This document shows positions 1 to 8,700 of a stretch of DNA of 64,000 nucleotides, piece by piece. The stretch covers positions 1-64,000 of the forward strand of contig NZ_JAMLJN010000006.1 in assembly GCF_023634865.1 (NCBI RefSeq). Direction: 5' to 3'. The notes under the pieces were generated by a model. That model did not search any database. It was not told the DNA's origin and worked only from the letters and a program-made list of their open reading frames with translations. Made by a program: the position numbers and the translations under genes. Numbering within the stretch: position 1 is the stretch's first letter; each line of letters opens with the position of its first letter. Source of the DNA: Flavobacterium fragile (GTDB lineage Bacteria > Bacteroidota > Bacteroidia > Flavobacteriales > Flavobacteriaceae).

Positions 1-84
<84 letters not shown>

Positions 85-91
85 TTTTTTT

Positions 92-126
92 GAAAACCCT
101 TCATCATTCGATGAGGGGTTTTTTGT
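92..126 (+). terminator. Intrinsic terminator of the rRNA operon
   Basis: An AAAACCCTTCATC arm pairs with GATGAGGGGTTTT around a 4-nt loop and is followed by a T-run. It lies 8 bases after the 5S end. Confidence 0.9.
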
Positions 127-292
127 TACCAATATGCCGTCCCAACGGGACTCTAAATAAGAAATTCTAACTTTCAACGGTTAGGATTTTTTTGTTTTTA
201 CAAATAGTAGACTTCTTATCAAATTGATTTAATGAATTGAATAGTTATCTTTTAAAATTTCAATGAAATTATTCAATAGGAAATGGATATTA

Positions 293-835
293 TTAAGTTG
301 TTCTATTTGTTTTTAATTTTTCTTGTTTAGCATAATAGAGCATATATTTTCCATCTTCGGGAAGTTCATTAAATAATCCTTTATCATTAATGATTTCTAA
401 TCTATCTGGTTGTAAAGAAATGATTTGATTTATCAAGATTTCATTTTTTAAAATGGCGATAGCCTTATATTCATGATTACTTTGGAGGAAGTATTTTTTA
501 TCAAAATCTTTATTATTAATCGTAATATCTTTTCGATTAAAAACTTTGCCAATTTTTGTTAGAATATCTTCTTGGGTGATACACAATTCGATTTTAATAG
601 GATTGAAGAATTCGACAATCCCAATCATGTATTTTTTCTCAAATGTTCTTCCACCTGAAGTGACATAATAGGTTTTGTTTGCAATATTATATCTAAAACC
701 TGAATGCTCATAGGTTACAAATAAATCACCACTTTCAGATTTTAATATCCCATTTCTTTCAGTAGCAAATTGCTCCCAAATGTATCTTATATCTTTTCCT
801 AGTATGAATTCTTTAATTTTCTTATAAACGGACAT
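293..835 (-). CDS. Hypothetical protein, 180 aa
   Basis: I do not recognise this family. The protein is lysine- and isoleucine-rich, has no signal peptide or membrane segment, and looks like a compact cytoplasmic alpha/beta protein (MSVYKKIKEFILGKD start; aromatic strands around residues 35-80). It stands alone between the rRNA terminator and the terminator of the next gene. The upstream sequence is AT-rich without a clear promoter box. Composition matches the chromosome. Confidence 0.7.
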   Translation of the reverse strand: MSVYKKIKEFILGKDIRYIWEQFATERNGILKSESGDLFVTYEHSGFRYNIANKTYYVTSGGRTFEKKYMIGIVEFFNPIKIELCITQEDILTKIGKVFNRKDITINNKDFDKKYFLQSNHEYKAIAILKNEILINQIISLQPDRLEIINDKGLFNELPEDGKYMLYYAKQEKLKTNRTT

Positions 836-905
836 TATATTAACTAGATAAATTAGTTTTCAATAAAGATAGTAATTAATGTCATTTTATATAAGTATAT
901 GGGGA

Positions 906-940
906 TATAAAAAAATCCGACTTTAAAAGAGTCGGATTTC
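906..940 (-). terminator. Intrinsic terminator
   Basis: AAATCCGACT and AGTCGGATTT form a 10-bp stem around a 7-nt loop. Read on the minus strand it ends in a T-run, 20 bases after the stop codon of the persulfide dioxygenase gene. Confidence 0.85.
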
Positions 941-959
941 GTATTTTATCTAAATTGTT

Positions 960-2369
960 TTATTTTAACGTACTCGGACAAACATAAGCTGTTAAAGGAA
1001 TATCCGTCGTTCTGATGCCGGACATTCCTTTTTCTACGTTTATCATGTTGTGGTAGCCTCTTGCTTTTAAGATTGATGACATGATTACCGAGCGGTAACC
1101 ACCTGCACAATGAATGAAGAATTTTTCGTCTTTTGGCACTTCGGCTAATTGTTCGTTAACGTAATCTAATGGGATGTTTTTAGCATTTACGACATGTTCG
1201 GCTGTAAATTCTCCTGGTTTTCTTGAGTCGATTACTGGTGCGGTTTCGTATTGTGATGCGAAAACTTCTGGTGAAATCGATTCAATGCTATCGATTTCGT
1301 AACCTGCAGCTTTCCATGCTTCGATTCCTCCTAATAAGAAACCTAATGTATTATCAAATCCTACACGAGATAATCTGGTGATGGTTTCTACTTCTTTTCC
1401 TTCAGGAGTAATTAATAAAATAGGTTGTTTGGTATCTCTAATTAAAGCCCCTACCCAAGGAGCAAATTGCCCATGTAATCCAATAAAAATTGATCCTGGA
1501 ATATGTTCTTTTACGAAATCATTCTCATTTCGAACATCTAAAATTAAGGCATCTGTTTGATTTGCAACGGCTTCAAATTCTTTTGGATGTAAAGGTGTTT
1601 CTGCTTTTGACATTACCGCATCTAAACTTTCATATCCTTGAATGTTCATCAATACATTTTGTGGAAAATAAGCAGGAGGAGGCGTTAACCCATCTAATAA
1701 TTCTTTAATGAATTCTTCTTTAGTCATATCGGCTCTTAAAGCGTAGTTGACTTTCTTTTGATTGCCTAAAGTATCGGTGGTTTCTTTACTCATGTTTTTT
1801 CCACAAGCACTTCCTGCACCGTGATTTGGATAGACAATTAAATCATCACTCAAAGGCATAATTTTATTGCGTAACGAATCGAATAAATGTCCTGCTAATA
1901 TTTCTTGTGTTAAATCTTCTACCAATTCTTGAGCCAAATCAGGACGACCCACATCTCCAATAAATAAAGTATCTCCGGTGATAATTCCGTGTTGTTTTCC
2001 AGTTTCATCTGTAACTAAATAACACGTACTTTCTAAGGTGTGACCCGGTGTGTGAATCGCTTTAATAGTTACATTTCCTACTTTAAACTCTTGTCCGTCA
2101 GTAGCTACAATGCACTCAAAGTTTGGTTTTGCTGTTGGACCGTAAACGATAGAAGCACCGGTTTTCTTAGCCAAGTCTAAATGTCCCGAAACGAAATCAG
2201 CATGAAAATGTGTTTCAAAAATGTATTTGATTTTAGCGTTGTCTTTATTCGCTTTTTCGATGTAAGGTTGTACTTCTCTCAATGGATCTACGATTGCCGC
2301 TTCGCCATTGCTTTCAATGTAATACGCTGCGTGAGCAATGCATCCGGTATATATTTGTTCGATTTTCAT
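960..2369 (-). CDS. Persulfide dioxygenase-rhodanese fusion (MBL fold hydrolase with two rhodanese domains)
   Basis: The N-terminal 230 residues are a metallo-beta-lactamase fold of the ETHE1/persulfide dioxygenase type: THFHAD at 53-58, then H110, D133 and H183 as further metal ligands. Two rhodanese domains follow. The first (about 265-360) has no active-site cysteine. The second (about 365-462) has the loop HCAGGYRS with C421. This is the layout of CstB/BLH-like enzymes that oxidise persulfide and pass sulfane sulfur to sulfite; the exact products are inferred. It has its own promoter box at 2387-2394. A TauE-type exporter and a Crp-type regulator lie just upstream on the same strand, which fits a sulfide detoxification module. 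Length is normal for the fusion family. Confidence 0.9.
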   Translation of the reverse strand: MKIEQIYTGCIAHAAYYIESNGEAAIVDPLREVQPYIEKANKDNAKIKYIFETHFHADFVSGHLDLAKKTGASIVYGPTAKPNFECIVATDGQEFKVGNVTIKAIHTPGHTLESTCYLVTDETGKQHGIITGDTLFIGDVGRPDLAQELVEDLTQEILAGHLFDSLRNKIMPLSDDLIVYPNHGAGSACGKNMSKETTDTLGNQKKVNYALRADMTKEEFIKELLDGLTPPPAYFPQNVLMNIQGYESLDAVMSKAETPLHPKEFEAVANQTDALILDVRNENDFVKEHIPGSIFIGLHGQFAPWVGALIRDTKQPILLITPEGKEVETITRLSRVGFDNTLGFLLGGIEAWKAAGYEIDSIESISPEVFASQYETAPVIDSRKPGEFTAEHVVNAKNIPLDYVNEQLAEVPKDEKFFIHCAGGYRSVIMSSILKARGYHNMINVEKGMSGIRTTDIPLTAYVCPSTLK

Positions 2370-2386
2370 AATAATCTTATTTTTTA

Positions 2387-2394
2387 CAAATTTA
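2387..2394 (-). promoter_or_regulatory. TAnnTTTG promoter box (TAAATTTG)
   Basis: It matches the Bacteroidota -7 consensus and lies 17 bases before the start codon of the persulfide dioxygenase gene. Confidence 0.6.
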
Positions 2395-2432
2395 CGTTCT
2401 AAAATTTATTTCTTCTGTACCCAAAGTTACAT

Positions 2433-3209
2433 TTACATTTCTTTTAACAAGATAATGGCAGCCATTACCAATACAAAGTAAGCAAAAATCTTTTTTAATT
2501 GGCTTTCATTTGTGTATTTAGTAAGGTACATGCCTAGAAATATTCCTACTATTGAAATAGCCGAAAACGTTAACAAAAATAGCCAATCGATTTCCAAATT
2601 CTGCACATCACCGATAAATCCTACCAATGAGTTCATGGCAATTATAAATAGGGAAGTTCCAACGGCTTTCTTCATCGGTAATTTAGCAAACAAAATTAAT
2701 GATGGAATAATTAAAAATCCGCCACCTGCTCCGACTAATCCAATTATGATTCCGATTATAAAAGTTTGAATTCCGATTAAAATGGCATTTCTTTTCTCTT
2801 CATCATTGATGTTTTGACTTTTCTTTTTTAAAACTGAAAGAGCTCCAAAAATCATAATCACAGCAAAAAATAACATCAAGAATGTTTCTTTTGTAATGAG
2901 AAAAGGAGATTCTATTAAGACTTTAGGAATTTTGGGAACAATAAATTTTCGAGTTAAGTAAACTGCTATGAATGAAGGAATTGCAAATAGGAATCCGTTT
3001 TTAATATCAACTAAGTTTTTTCGGTAGTTTTGAATCGCGCCAAAAGTAGAAGTTGTTCCAACAATAAATAAGGAATAAGCGGTTGCTGTAACGGGATTTA
3101 TACTCATCAAATAGACCAAAATGGGTACGGTTAAAATAGATCCACCACCGCCTGTTAGTCCTAAAACTAATCCAATAAACAACGCGCCAATGTAGCCTAA
3201 AATCTCCAT
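2433..3209 (-). CDS. Sulfite exporter TauE/SafE family membrane protein
   Basis: A 258-residue polytopic membrane protein with the two internally related glycine-rich motifs of the TauE/SafE family: GLTGGGGSILTVP near residue 20 and GLVGAGGGFLIIPSL near residue 155. Members export or import sulfite and organosulfonates; direction and substrate cannot be read from the sequence. Its ATG overlaps the stop of the upstream Crp-type regulator by one base (TAATG), so the two are translationally coupled. Next to a persulfide dioxygenase the likely cargo is sulfite, thiosulfate or sulfide-derived sulfur. Confidence 0.88.
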   Translation of the reverse strand: MEILGYIGALFIGLVLGLTGGGGSILTVPILVYLMSINPVTATAYSLFIVGTTSTFGAIQNYRKNLVDIKNGFLFAIPSFIAVYLTRKFIVPKIPKVLIESPFLITKETFLMLFFAVIMIFGALSVLKKKSQNINDEEKRNAILIGIQTFIIGIIIGLVGAGGGFLIIPSLILFAKLPMKKAVGTSLFIIAMNSLVGFIGDVQNLEIDWLFLLTFSAISIVGIFLGMYLTKYTNESQLKKIFAYFVLVMAAIILLKEM

Positions 3210-3841
3210 TAGAATTGAAGGATTTCAATTTTGTTTCGGTGCAATTTGATTTTTCCTTGCAATTCTAATGCTTTTAATAAACGCGAAATTACAACTCTCG
3301 ATGTATGCATTTCATAAGCAATCTCTTGGTGTGTGTTTTTGATTTCGGTATCGCCAATTACTTTTGCTTTATCAGTTAAATATTTGTACAAACGTTCGTC
3401 TAAATTCATGAAAGCCAAGGTGTCAATCGCTTCTAACATTTCGTTTAAACGGACATTGTAGCTGTCAAAAACGAAGTTTCTCCACGTTTTGTATTTGGTC
3501 AACCATTCTTCCATTTTTTCTACTGGAATCATTAACATTGCTCCATCGGTTTCGGCAATAGCACGAATGCGACTTTTCGATTGTCCCATACAACACGTCA
3601 AGGTCATAGCACACGTATCGCCACGCTCTAGGAAATACAACAATAATTCATCGCCATTTTCATCTTCTCTTAATATTTTAATCGCGCCAGTTAATAAAAG
3701 CGGCATCGTTTTGATATAATCCCCAATTTCAATCAGGTAATCATCGGCTTTAAATTCCTTGTAAATTGCCACTTTTGCAATTTCGTCCAATAAAGCTTCC
3801 TCAAAAATATAGCTGTAGGCTTGATCTAAAATAGCTCTCAT
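3209..3841 (-). CDS. Crp/Fnr family transcriptional regulator
   Basis: A 210-residue protein with an N-terminal cyclic-nucleotide-binding-type beta barrel (about 20-130) and a C-terminal winged helix (about 150-205; THQEIAYEMHTSRVVISRLLK is the recognition region). No FNR-type N-terminal cysteine cluster is present. There are adjacent cysteines around residues 87-88 (TCCMG), which could sense redox or sulfur species; that is inference. It leads a two-gene unit with the TauE exporter and is divergent from the gene at 3926. Likely regulator of the sulfur genes downstream. Confidence 0.88.
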   Translation of the reverse strand: MRAILDQAYSYIFEEALLDEIAKVAIYKEFKADDYLIEIGDYIKTMPLLLTGAIKILREDENGDELLLYFLERGDTCAMTLTCCMGQSKSRIRAIAETDGAMLMIPVEKMEEWLTKYKTWRNFVFDSYNVRLNEMLEAIDTLAFMNLDERLYKYLTDKAKVIGDTEIKNTHQEIAYEMHTSRVVISRLLKALELQGKIKLHRNKIEILQF

Positions 3842-3858
3842 TTGTAATCCTTTTTTTG

Positions 3859-3866
3859 TAAAGATA
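3859..3866 (-). promoter_or_regulatory. Probable promoter box (TATCTTTA)
   Basis: A one-base variant of TAnnTTTG lying 17 bases before the Crp-type regulator start. Confidence 0.4.
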
Positions 3867-3891
3867 CGACGATTCTTTAAAAATCAAATGT

Positions 3892-3899
3892 TACTTTTG
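3892..3899 (+). promoter_or_regulatory. TAnnTTTG promoter box (TACTTTTG)
   Basis: It lies 26 bases before the start of the 181-aa gene and is divergent from the Crp-type regulator promoter. Confidence 0.5.
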
Positions 3900-3925
3900 T
3901 TACAAAGAAATCGAATCGACACTTT

Positions 3926-4471
3926 ATGACTCCAAAAAAATACAATAAGACCAATTTCCACAAATATACTTTTTGTGAGTTTATTGAAGTCGATACGAAT
4001 GTGATTCCAAATATCGAGTGGCATTACAAAAGTAAATCGGGTAGTGGTTATTGTTTTACAGAGGAAGGTGTTTATCGTATTTCGAATCATTGGGGAAGAG
4101 CCGCGAATTGTAGGTGGCGTTTGATTTCCGAAATTAAGAATCCAAATCAGAAAGAACGAATTGGTTATGCCAAATGGACAGATTTCTATCCGAATAACGA
4201 AACTGAAAACTTTTTCTACATAGAAGTTAATTTCGAAACCAAAGAAGTAACTTTCCAACACAAAAATAATCCGAATTACGACGGAAAAGCTGTTTTACGA
4301 AATGCTTCCGAAACTGCAAAAGTCATCCGACAGATAAAAGAAATTTTGGAATCTGATATATGGGCAAAATATTTGGATTTTGATGATTTGGAACAACTTC
4401 GAAAAGAAATTATTCAAAAGTTAATTACGGATCATCAATCCTTAGCGACAATAAAAAAAGAATTATTTTAA
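3926..4471 (+). CDS. Conserved hypothetical protein, 181 aa
   Basis: I do not recognise a named family. The protein is cytoplasmic and rich in aromatic residues. Its most distinctive segment is about residues 36-67: GSGYCFTEEGVYRISNHWG followed by a Cys-Arg-Trp-Arg motif, which looks like a conserved core. The C-terminal 60 residues are helical and charged. A 72-aa gene follows after 3 bases, so the two are probably co-transcribed. A long open frame on the opposite strand of this region is a shadow. Confidence 0.75.
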   Translation: MTPKKYNKTNFHKYTFCEFIEVDTNVIPNIEWHYKSKSGSGYCFTEEGVYRISNHWGRAANCRWRLISEIKNPNQKERIGYAKWTDFYPNNETENFFYIEVNFETKEVTFQHKNNPNYDGKAVLRNASETAKVIRQIKEILESDIWAKYLDFDDLEQLRKEIIQKLITDHQSLATIKKELF

Positions 4472-4474
4472 AAT

Positions 4475-4693
4475 ATGGAAACACAATTCGACGAAATAAA
4501 AAAAGACATTCAATTAATCATCGACAATATGGCGATTAAGAACTTTTCGGAAGCCAGTATTTTACTGATTGAAGTAAGTGATGTATTAGATGAAATGATT
4601 GATAGTACAGATGACGAAGTGGTTTTGAGAGAAATTAGCAAGTACCAAGTTTTATTAAATCATTTGCAAATTAAAATGAGTACGAAAGAATAA
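4475..4693 (+). CDS. Small helical protein, 72 aa
   Basis: A 72-residue acidic, fully helical small protein (METQFDEIKKDIQLIIDNM start) with heptad-like spacing of hydrophobics. Function unknown. It starts 3 bases after the 181-aa gene and ends convergent with the 2H phosphoesterase gene, whose stop is adjacent. Being second in a two-gene unit suggests a partner or accessory of the 181-aa protein; this is inference only. Confidence 0.65.
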   Translation: METQFDEIKKDIQLIIDNMAIKNFSEASILLIEVSDVLDEMIDSTDDEVVLREISKYQVLLNHLQIKMSTKE

Positions 4694-5251
4694 TTAAAAT
4701 AAGGTCAATTGTTCTTTTTCAGGTTCGATTTCACTCAGAAAAGGTATAGTTTCTAGTACATCATATTGTTTTCTATCGGGATTAAAAATTCGGATCGTGA
4801 TGCCTATGCAAATGAAATTCAAATTTACAGCATCAAATAAACGGTAAGCAATTTTGATTTGATCTTCAGTAAGTTTTCTTCCAATAGAAATATGTGGTTC
4901 TGAACTTTTATGATTTACTGGAAATTGAATTTGTTTTGGAATTTCCTTCATAATGGCAGCCATTTTACTTTTACTTTCTTTGTCAGGTGCAATGAAAAAG
5001 GCACCATTTGGATATTGTTCGAAAGCATTAAAGGTCACTTCAAAAGGAATTTGATAACGGCAGTAATTGGCAATTCTCGATTTTATATTTTCATAAGTAG
5101 TCAAATCGTATTCAAACTCACAAATAGTTACGTGCGCTAAAGAATTCTTACTTGGATACCATCCAATTTTAGCACTCAATTGTTCTTTGAGTTCTTTGAC
5201 TGCTTCGATAACGCTTTCAGAAGGTTGAAAAACTACCGAATATTTTGCCAT
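4694..5251 (-). CDS. 2'-5' RNA ligase-like 2H phosphoesterase
   Basis: A 185-residue 2H phosphoesterase with both signature histidine motifs: HVT at residues 40-42 (in AHVTICEF) and HIS at 119-121 (in EPHISIGRK). The family includes LigT/ThpR and cyclic phosphodiesterases acting on 2',3'-cyclic or 2'-5' RNA ends; the substrate here is unknown. It starts 3 bases after the stop of the YdjM-like gene, so the two form an operon. Before insertion of the mobile element, both would have been directly downstream of mnmE. Confidence 0.85.
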   Translation of the reverse strand: MAKYSVVFQPSESVIEAVKELKEQLSAKIGWYPSKNSLAHVTICEFEYDLTTYENIKSRIANYCRYQIPFEVTFNAFEQYPNGAFFIAPDKESKSKMAAIMKEIPKQIQFPVNHKSSEPHISIGRKLTEDQIKIAYRLFDAVNLNFICIGITIRIFNPDRKQYDVLETIPFLSEIEPEKEQLTLF

Positions 5252-5254
5252 ACC

Positions 5255-6253
5255 TTAATTACCTTTTAAACGTGTAAAAATCTTTTGTAATAATGCTTTT
5301 CCATCTCTTTTGGCTTTTGGAACTTCCTCAGCCCAATAAATTCCATCAGAGATTGGTATCATTTGGTAACTAAAAGCAAACTGAGGATTTTCAGGATTAT
5401 CGTTCAATAAACCAAATCGCAAATCATTAAAATATAAGCGATTATTTTGTTCAGTAATCAAATACCAACCTTCGCTAATTTTCTTAAGTTGTTGGAAATC
5501 ATACGAATTTATTAATTTTTCTTCTAATTTTTGATTTTTAGGATAGAAAGTAAAACTAATTGCTTGGGAATCAAATAGAGAATAATCAGCAAGATAATAG
5601 CCTTTTGAAGTGGCAATATTCGCATTCCAAAGAATACAATTGAAAGCAGTGGGTTTTACAATCAATTCTTGGTAAGTTATTTTTTGATTTTTTAATGCGT
5701 TTTCGAATTGCTGCACCGCAAAAAGTTTCAAAATACAAGTTAGAAGTAAATACGCAGAACTAATTACCAAACCGCGAATCAGATATTTTCTTCGAGTTAA
5801 AGACCCTTTATTTTTCCAAACAAAAATTAAGCAAATTAAAAGAGGAATCGTGTATAAAGGATCAATTACGAAGATGGTTTTCAAGGCAAATCGGTAATCC
5901 AAAGGCCAAAGTATTTGAGTTCCCCAAGAGGTAAACAAGTCTAGTAAAACATGGGTAAATAAACACCAAAACGCCAATAAAGAAGCACTTTTGAAGCTGA
6001 TTAAATTCTTTTCAATTTTAGAAATTATCCAACCTAATATTGGCGACAAAAACGCAAAAAAGAGTAGGGAATGACTCAACCCTCGATGAATAGCGACACC
6101 TCCAACATCACTAAGAAACTTTCCCACTATAATATCTAAATCGGGAATTGTACCTAAAATAGCACCATACAAAAACGTTTTGTTTTGCAGTTTTTTACCT
6201 GCAACCAATTCGGCTGTAGCAATTCCTAGTGCGATTTGTGTTAGTGAATCCAT
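5255..6253 (-). CDS. YdjM/DUF457-type membrane-bound metal-dependent hydrolase
   Basis: A 332-residue protein with the family signature: an N-terminal MDSLTQIALG segment, IPDLD at about 36-40, and HRGLSHS at 56-62, giving probable metal ligands. About four hydrophobic segments follow in the first 180 residues, and the C-terminal half is soluble. Family members are inner-membrane proteins annotated as metal-dependent hydrolases with unknown substrate. The start codon lies 6 bases from the left attachment repeat of the mobile element, so the element has inserted between this gene and mnmE. Confidence 0.85.
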   Translation of the reverse strand: MDSLTQIALGIATAELVAGKKLQNKTFLYGAILGTIPDLDIIVGKFLSDVGGVAIHRGLSHSLLFFAFLSPILGWIISKIEKNLISFKSASLLAFWCLFTHVLLDLFTSWGTQILWPLDYRFALKTIFVIDPLYTIPLLICLIFVWKNKGSLTRRKYLIRGLVISSAYLLLTCILKLFAVQQFENALKNQKITYQELIVKPTAFNCILWNANIATSKGYYLADYSLFDSQAISFTFYPKNQKLEEKLINSYDFQQLKKISEGWYLITEQNNRLYFNDLRFGLLNDNPENPQFAFSYQMIPISDGIYWAEEVPKAKRDGKALLQKIFTRLKGN

Positions 6254-6259
6254 TAAGGT

Positions 6260-6274
6260 TTACTTTCCGATACA
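6260..6274. repeat. Left attachment repeat (copy of the mnmE 3' end)
   Basis: TTACTTTCCGATACA. On the minus strand it reads TGT-ATC-GGA-AAG-TAA (C I G K stop), the conserved MnmE C-terminus. Similarity continues weakly to about 6282. It is separated from its partner at 24873 by the whole element. Confidence 0.85.
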
Positions 6275-6312
6275 ATATTTGAAGTTAGTAGTATTTATAA
6301 TGCTTTACAAGG

Positions 6313-6328
6313 TTTGGGCAACAAATAA
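6313..6328 (+). repeat. Possible integrase arm-type site, left end
   Basis: TTTGGGCAACAAATAA. It closely matches TTTGGGCAACAAA at 24734 and TTTGGCAACAAATAA at 24797, in the same orientation, and lies about 40 bases inside the left attachment repeat. Confidence 0.5.
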
Positions 6329-6405
6329 GCATCAAATTCTTATAAATAAAGGCTTAAAAACAAGTAAATAAAGGAAAGTTGATTTATTTGTCAGCATGTA
6401 AATAT

Positions 6406-6434
6406 ATAAAAAAAGTCGCTACTATGAGCGACTT
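6406..6434 (-). terminator. Intrinsic terminator
   Basis: AAGTCGCT and AGCGACTT form an 8-bp stem followed on the minus strand by a T-run. It lies 20 bases after the DUF6266 gene. Confidence 0.85.
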
Positions 6435-6453
6435 AATTCTAAGTAATTTAAAC

Positions 6454-7098
6454 TTATCCTGCGATTTGAGAGCCTAAATACATGCTGTTTGATAGTTGTG
6501 TTCCATCAGCCGACATAAACGCTATAAAAAGCTCTAAAGTGTCTCCTGCATAGGTAGTTGGAATAGCTACGTTGTAAGAACCATCAACACGAGTGTTTCC
6601 ATCCCCAACAATTGAAACAGATTCTTTTTTAGCTGGGTTGTAAACTAACAACATTACTTTATCAGTAGCATTTGCATTACTCTCAGCCGAGTTGTCTCCC
6701 CAAGTGAATGTAACCTCTCCAGAAGTTGAAGCATCAGCTGAAGGGTTTAAAGGCATTGATAAACCACCTCTACTCAAAAGTGCTAATGTGTAATCTACAA
6801 TGAAGTCAGGATCTACTCCTGTAATTGCATTGTTTAAGATGTAAGACATTGCAGCATTAAACTCTGTCTTTTTGTTTGCAAGGTTTCTGTAACCTGCTTT
6901 AACAAAAGGCTTAATCGCTTGTAAAAACTCTAAAGTCACAGTAAATTTTGTTCTTTGCATTACTTGACCTGCTGTTCTCGGATTTGCAACATTTGAAGGT
7001 TTAACTCTGATGTAGTCAATCCCTTTCCAGTTACCACCAATAACATTACCTACTTTACCTGATACTCCTCCTAGAATACCTTGATTAATTTTTCCCAT
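6454..7098 (-). CDS. DUF6266 family protein
   Basis: The reading frame is open for 23 codons upstream, but the family start is the internal MGKINQGILGGVSGKVGNV, so I place the start at 7098, giving 214 aa. The N-terminal 80 residues carry the family hallmark: a glycine-rich start, then IRVKPSNVANPRTAGQ. The C-terminal part is a beta-sandwich-like domain. There is no classical signal peptide. These proteins are common in Bacteroidota and of unknown function. It lies just inside the left end of the mobile element with its own terminator, like a single-gene cassette. Confidence 0.8.
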   Translation of the reverse strand: MGKINQGILGGVSGKVGNVIGGNWKGIDYIRVKPSNVANPRTAGQVMQRTKFTVTLEFLQAIKPFVKAGYRNLANKKTEFNAAMSYILNNAITGVDPDFIVDYTLALLSRGGLSMPLNPSADASTSGEVTFTWGDNSAESNANATDKVMLLVYNPAKKESVSIVGDGNTRVDGSYNVAIPTTYAGDTLELFIAFMSADGTQLSNSMYLGSQIAG

Positions 7099-7345
7099 TA
7101 GATGAAAATTTTTATGAATTAATAACTTACTTGGACTTGGTACGGCTTTGTCCAAGAGCTGTACCATTTGTGTAAATATAGGGCAATAATTGTGCTAAAC
7201 TATTGTGAAATAAGGCTTTGCAGTCGTTTGCGTTCTGTTGCTTTGTTTGGGTTGTGACAAGTTATTTATGACAAAGTGCAAAATAATGCAGGGACATTTT
7301 TTTAGTGTCATATATGACAAATTTTCAATGTGATTTTTAAAGAAA

Positions 7346-7366
7346 TAGCCCGAAAAAATCGGGCTG
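7346..7366 (-). terminator. Probable terminator hairpin
   Basis: AGCCCGA and TCGGGCT pair around a short loop directly after the stop of the 149-aa gene. The T-run is interrupted. Confidence 0.55.
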
Positions 7367-7369
7367 GGA

Positions 7370-7819
7370 TTAGAGGTAATAATGAAGTATTGCAGCTTTT
7401 AATCTTTCTATGGTGTCTAAATTTTTGCTGTAGATAGTTGATAGACTTTCTAGTTTTTTGAGTTTTTCTACGTTTTCAGTGTGTTTTTTGTGTTCCTTGT
7501 AGATTTGTAAAACTTTATCTCTGAAATTGCTTTTAAACTCCTGTAATCGAAGAAACGGAATAACTGAACCGACTAGGTGTTGATACCAGAATTTTGATTT
7601 CCATAAGCTTAATGCTATCCAATAGAGGTTTTCGGCTTCTTCTTCGGTTTTTACCAGTATTACGAAGCAGTTCGGGCAAGGTTCTTTTAGAGGTTTTCCG
7701 CTATTGTTTCCTTTGCTTAAAACGAAGAAGTGGGGTTGGCTGTAAACTCTGTCTTTTTGGTGTGTAAATACGTTGTGATAAGTCATAATATCGGATTTAA
7801 AGATATGCTCGCATTTCAT
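7370..7819 (-). CDS. Conserved hypothetical protein, 149 aa (possibly DUF6943 family)
   Basis: A cytoplasmic protein whose central segment, about residues 30-58 (PHFFVLSKGNNSGKPLKEPC then PNCFVI), contains a Cys-Pro-x-Cys motif. It is followed by a helical part with the segment FWYQHLVGSVIPFLR. From memory this resembles the Bacteroidota DUF6943 family found in mobile regions; I am not certain. The C-terminal third is a charged helix. It is flanked by AT-rich DNA, and a long structured non-coding stretch lies upstream. No function can be assigned. Confidence 0.7.
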   Translation of the reverse strand: MKCEHIFKSDIMTYHNVFTHQKDRVYSQPHFFVLSKGNNSGKPLKEPCPNCFVILVKTEEEAENLYWIALSLWKSKFWYQHLVGSVIPFLRLQEFKSNFRDKVLQIYKEHKKHTENVEKLKKLESLSTIYSKNLDTIERLKAAILHYYL

Positions 7820-7882
7820 GCTTCGCCATAAAATTTTTCAAAAGAAAAAAGGAAAAAAAAGAAAGCCATCTGTTCTAGTGTA

Positions 7883-8034
7883 GGGTTTCAAAAAAGCAAG
7901 TTTTTTTAAAAAAATACTACCCATATGGTTGAACTGGAATAGGGTTTTCGTTGTTTAATCGGGAAGTGGATTGGAAATGTTTGGGTGGAGATTTTTTTAA
8001 AAACCGTAGGCTTGAACTTGCTTTTTTGTAAACC
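7883..8034. repeat. Inverted repeat 1
   Basis: The left arm, 7883-7915, contains AAAAAAGCAAGTT. The right arm, 7991-8034, contains its complement AACTTGCTTTTTT plus an 11-base insertion. About 30 bases pair on each side of a 75-base centre. Confidence 0.65.
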
Positions 8035-8144
8035 CGAAACTTACCTTTGCATTCTTTTTTTTATTTTTTTGTTTTGTTTCCTTGACTTAATCGGGAGTTG
8101 TTTTTTGGTGGGATTTTCTTTTTGAATCGGGTAGTTCTGAAAGG

Positions 8145-8226
8145 GTAACAAATTTTATGGGATGGATATAAAAACCATTGAAAAAACAAATAAAACTGCT
8201 TTATATCCAGCACAAAAATTTGTTAC
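8145..8226. repeat. Inverted repeat 2
   Basis: The left arm, 8145-8172, begins GTAACAAATTTT and ends GGATATAAA. The right arm, 8200-8226, is its near-perfect complement (TTTATATCC to TTTGTTAC). The loop is 27 bases. Confidence 0.75.
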
Positions 8227-8436
8227 TCTTTTTAGGTTTTGATTTTTGAGGGTGCAAGGGTGTTGATTGAAATTAGGGTTTTCAATGCTTGCTGAAGTGT
8301 TGTTATGGAATTGTATTGCACCTTCAAAAAACAATGAAAATACTGTTCCTATTTACTCCCGAAGATGATTATTTGTTTTTTTAAGGAGGTCGTGATTACT
8401 TACGTAATTCGGGTGGGAGCGTTGGAGTGCGGCTAT

Positions 8437-8526
8437 TTTACATAATGAAATTATAGTTCAAAAAAATAACGCTTTTCCAATATTATCTCTTTTTTTTGAA
8501 CTATAATGTTGCCATCATTATGTAAA
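8437..8526. repeat. Inverted repeat 3
   Basis: TTTACATAATGA at 8437-8448 and TCATTATGTAAA at 8515-8526 are exact complements. Inside them, TTATAGTTCAAAAAA pairs with TTTTTTGAACTATAA. Small internal bulges separate the two helices. Confidence 0.75.
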
Positions 8527-8581
8527 TATTGCTTGGGAGTGGTTTTAGCGTTGGGTTTCAGCTCTTGTTTTTGGGTTGGGA

Positions 8582-8700
8582 GTGCAGTGCTTTTATCTGG
8601 CTGTTTTATGTGCGATGGGGTTGGGAGAATAAAACAGACAAGGAAAAGTACAGCACATAGGGAAAAACAAGTGCTGAGTGCGTTGGGAGAAACCACTTGT
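8582..8700. repeat. Inverted repeats 4 and 5 in a G-rich island
   Basis: An imperfect 28-base pair of arms at 8582-8609 and 8629-8656 shares the outer GTGC and the inner CTGTTTTAT. A short pair follows: ACAAGTG at 8667-8673 and CACTTGT at 8694-8700. A TTGGGAG heptamer sits in each loop. Confidence 0.5.

Noticed and set aside
3884..4261. Minus-strand frame of 125 codons opposite the 181-aa gene
   Set aside because: The plus-strand gene has a promoter box and a coherent protein; the minus frame is phenylalanine-rich shadow sequence.
6260..6290. tRNA gene as the attachment site
   Set aside because: The repeat is protein-coding (mnmE 3' end); no tRNA cloverleaf could be drawn at either end.
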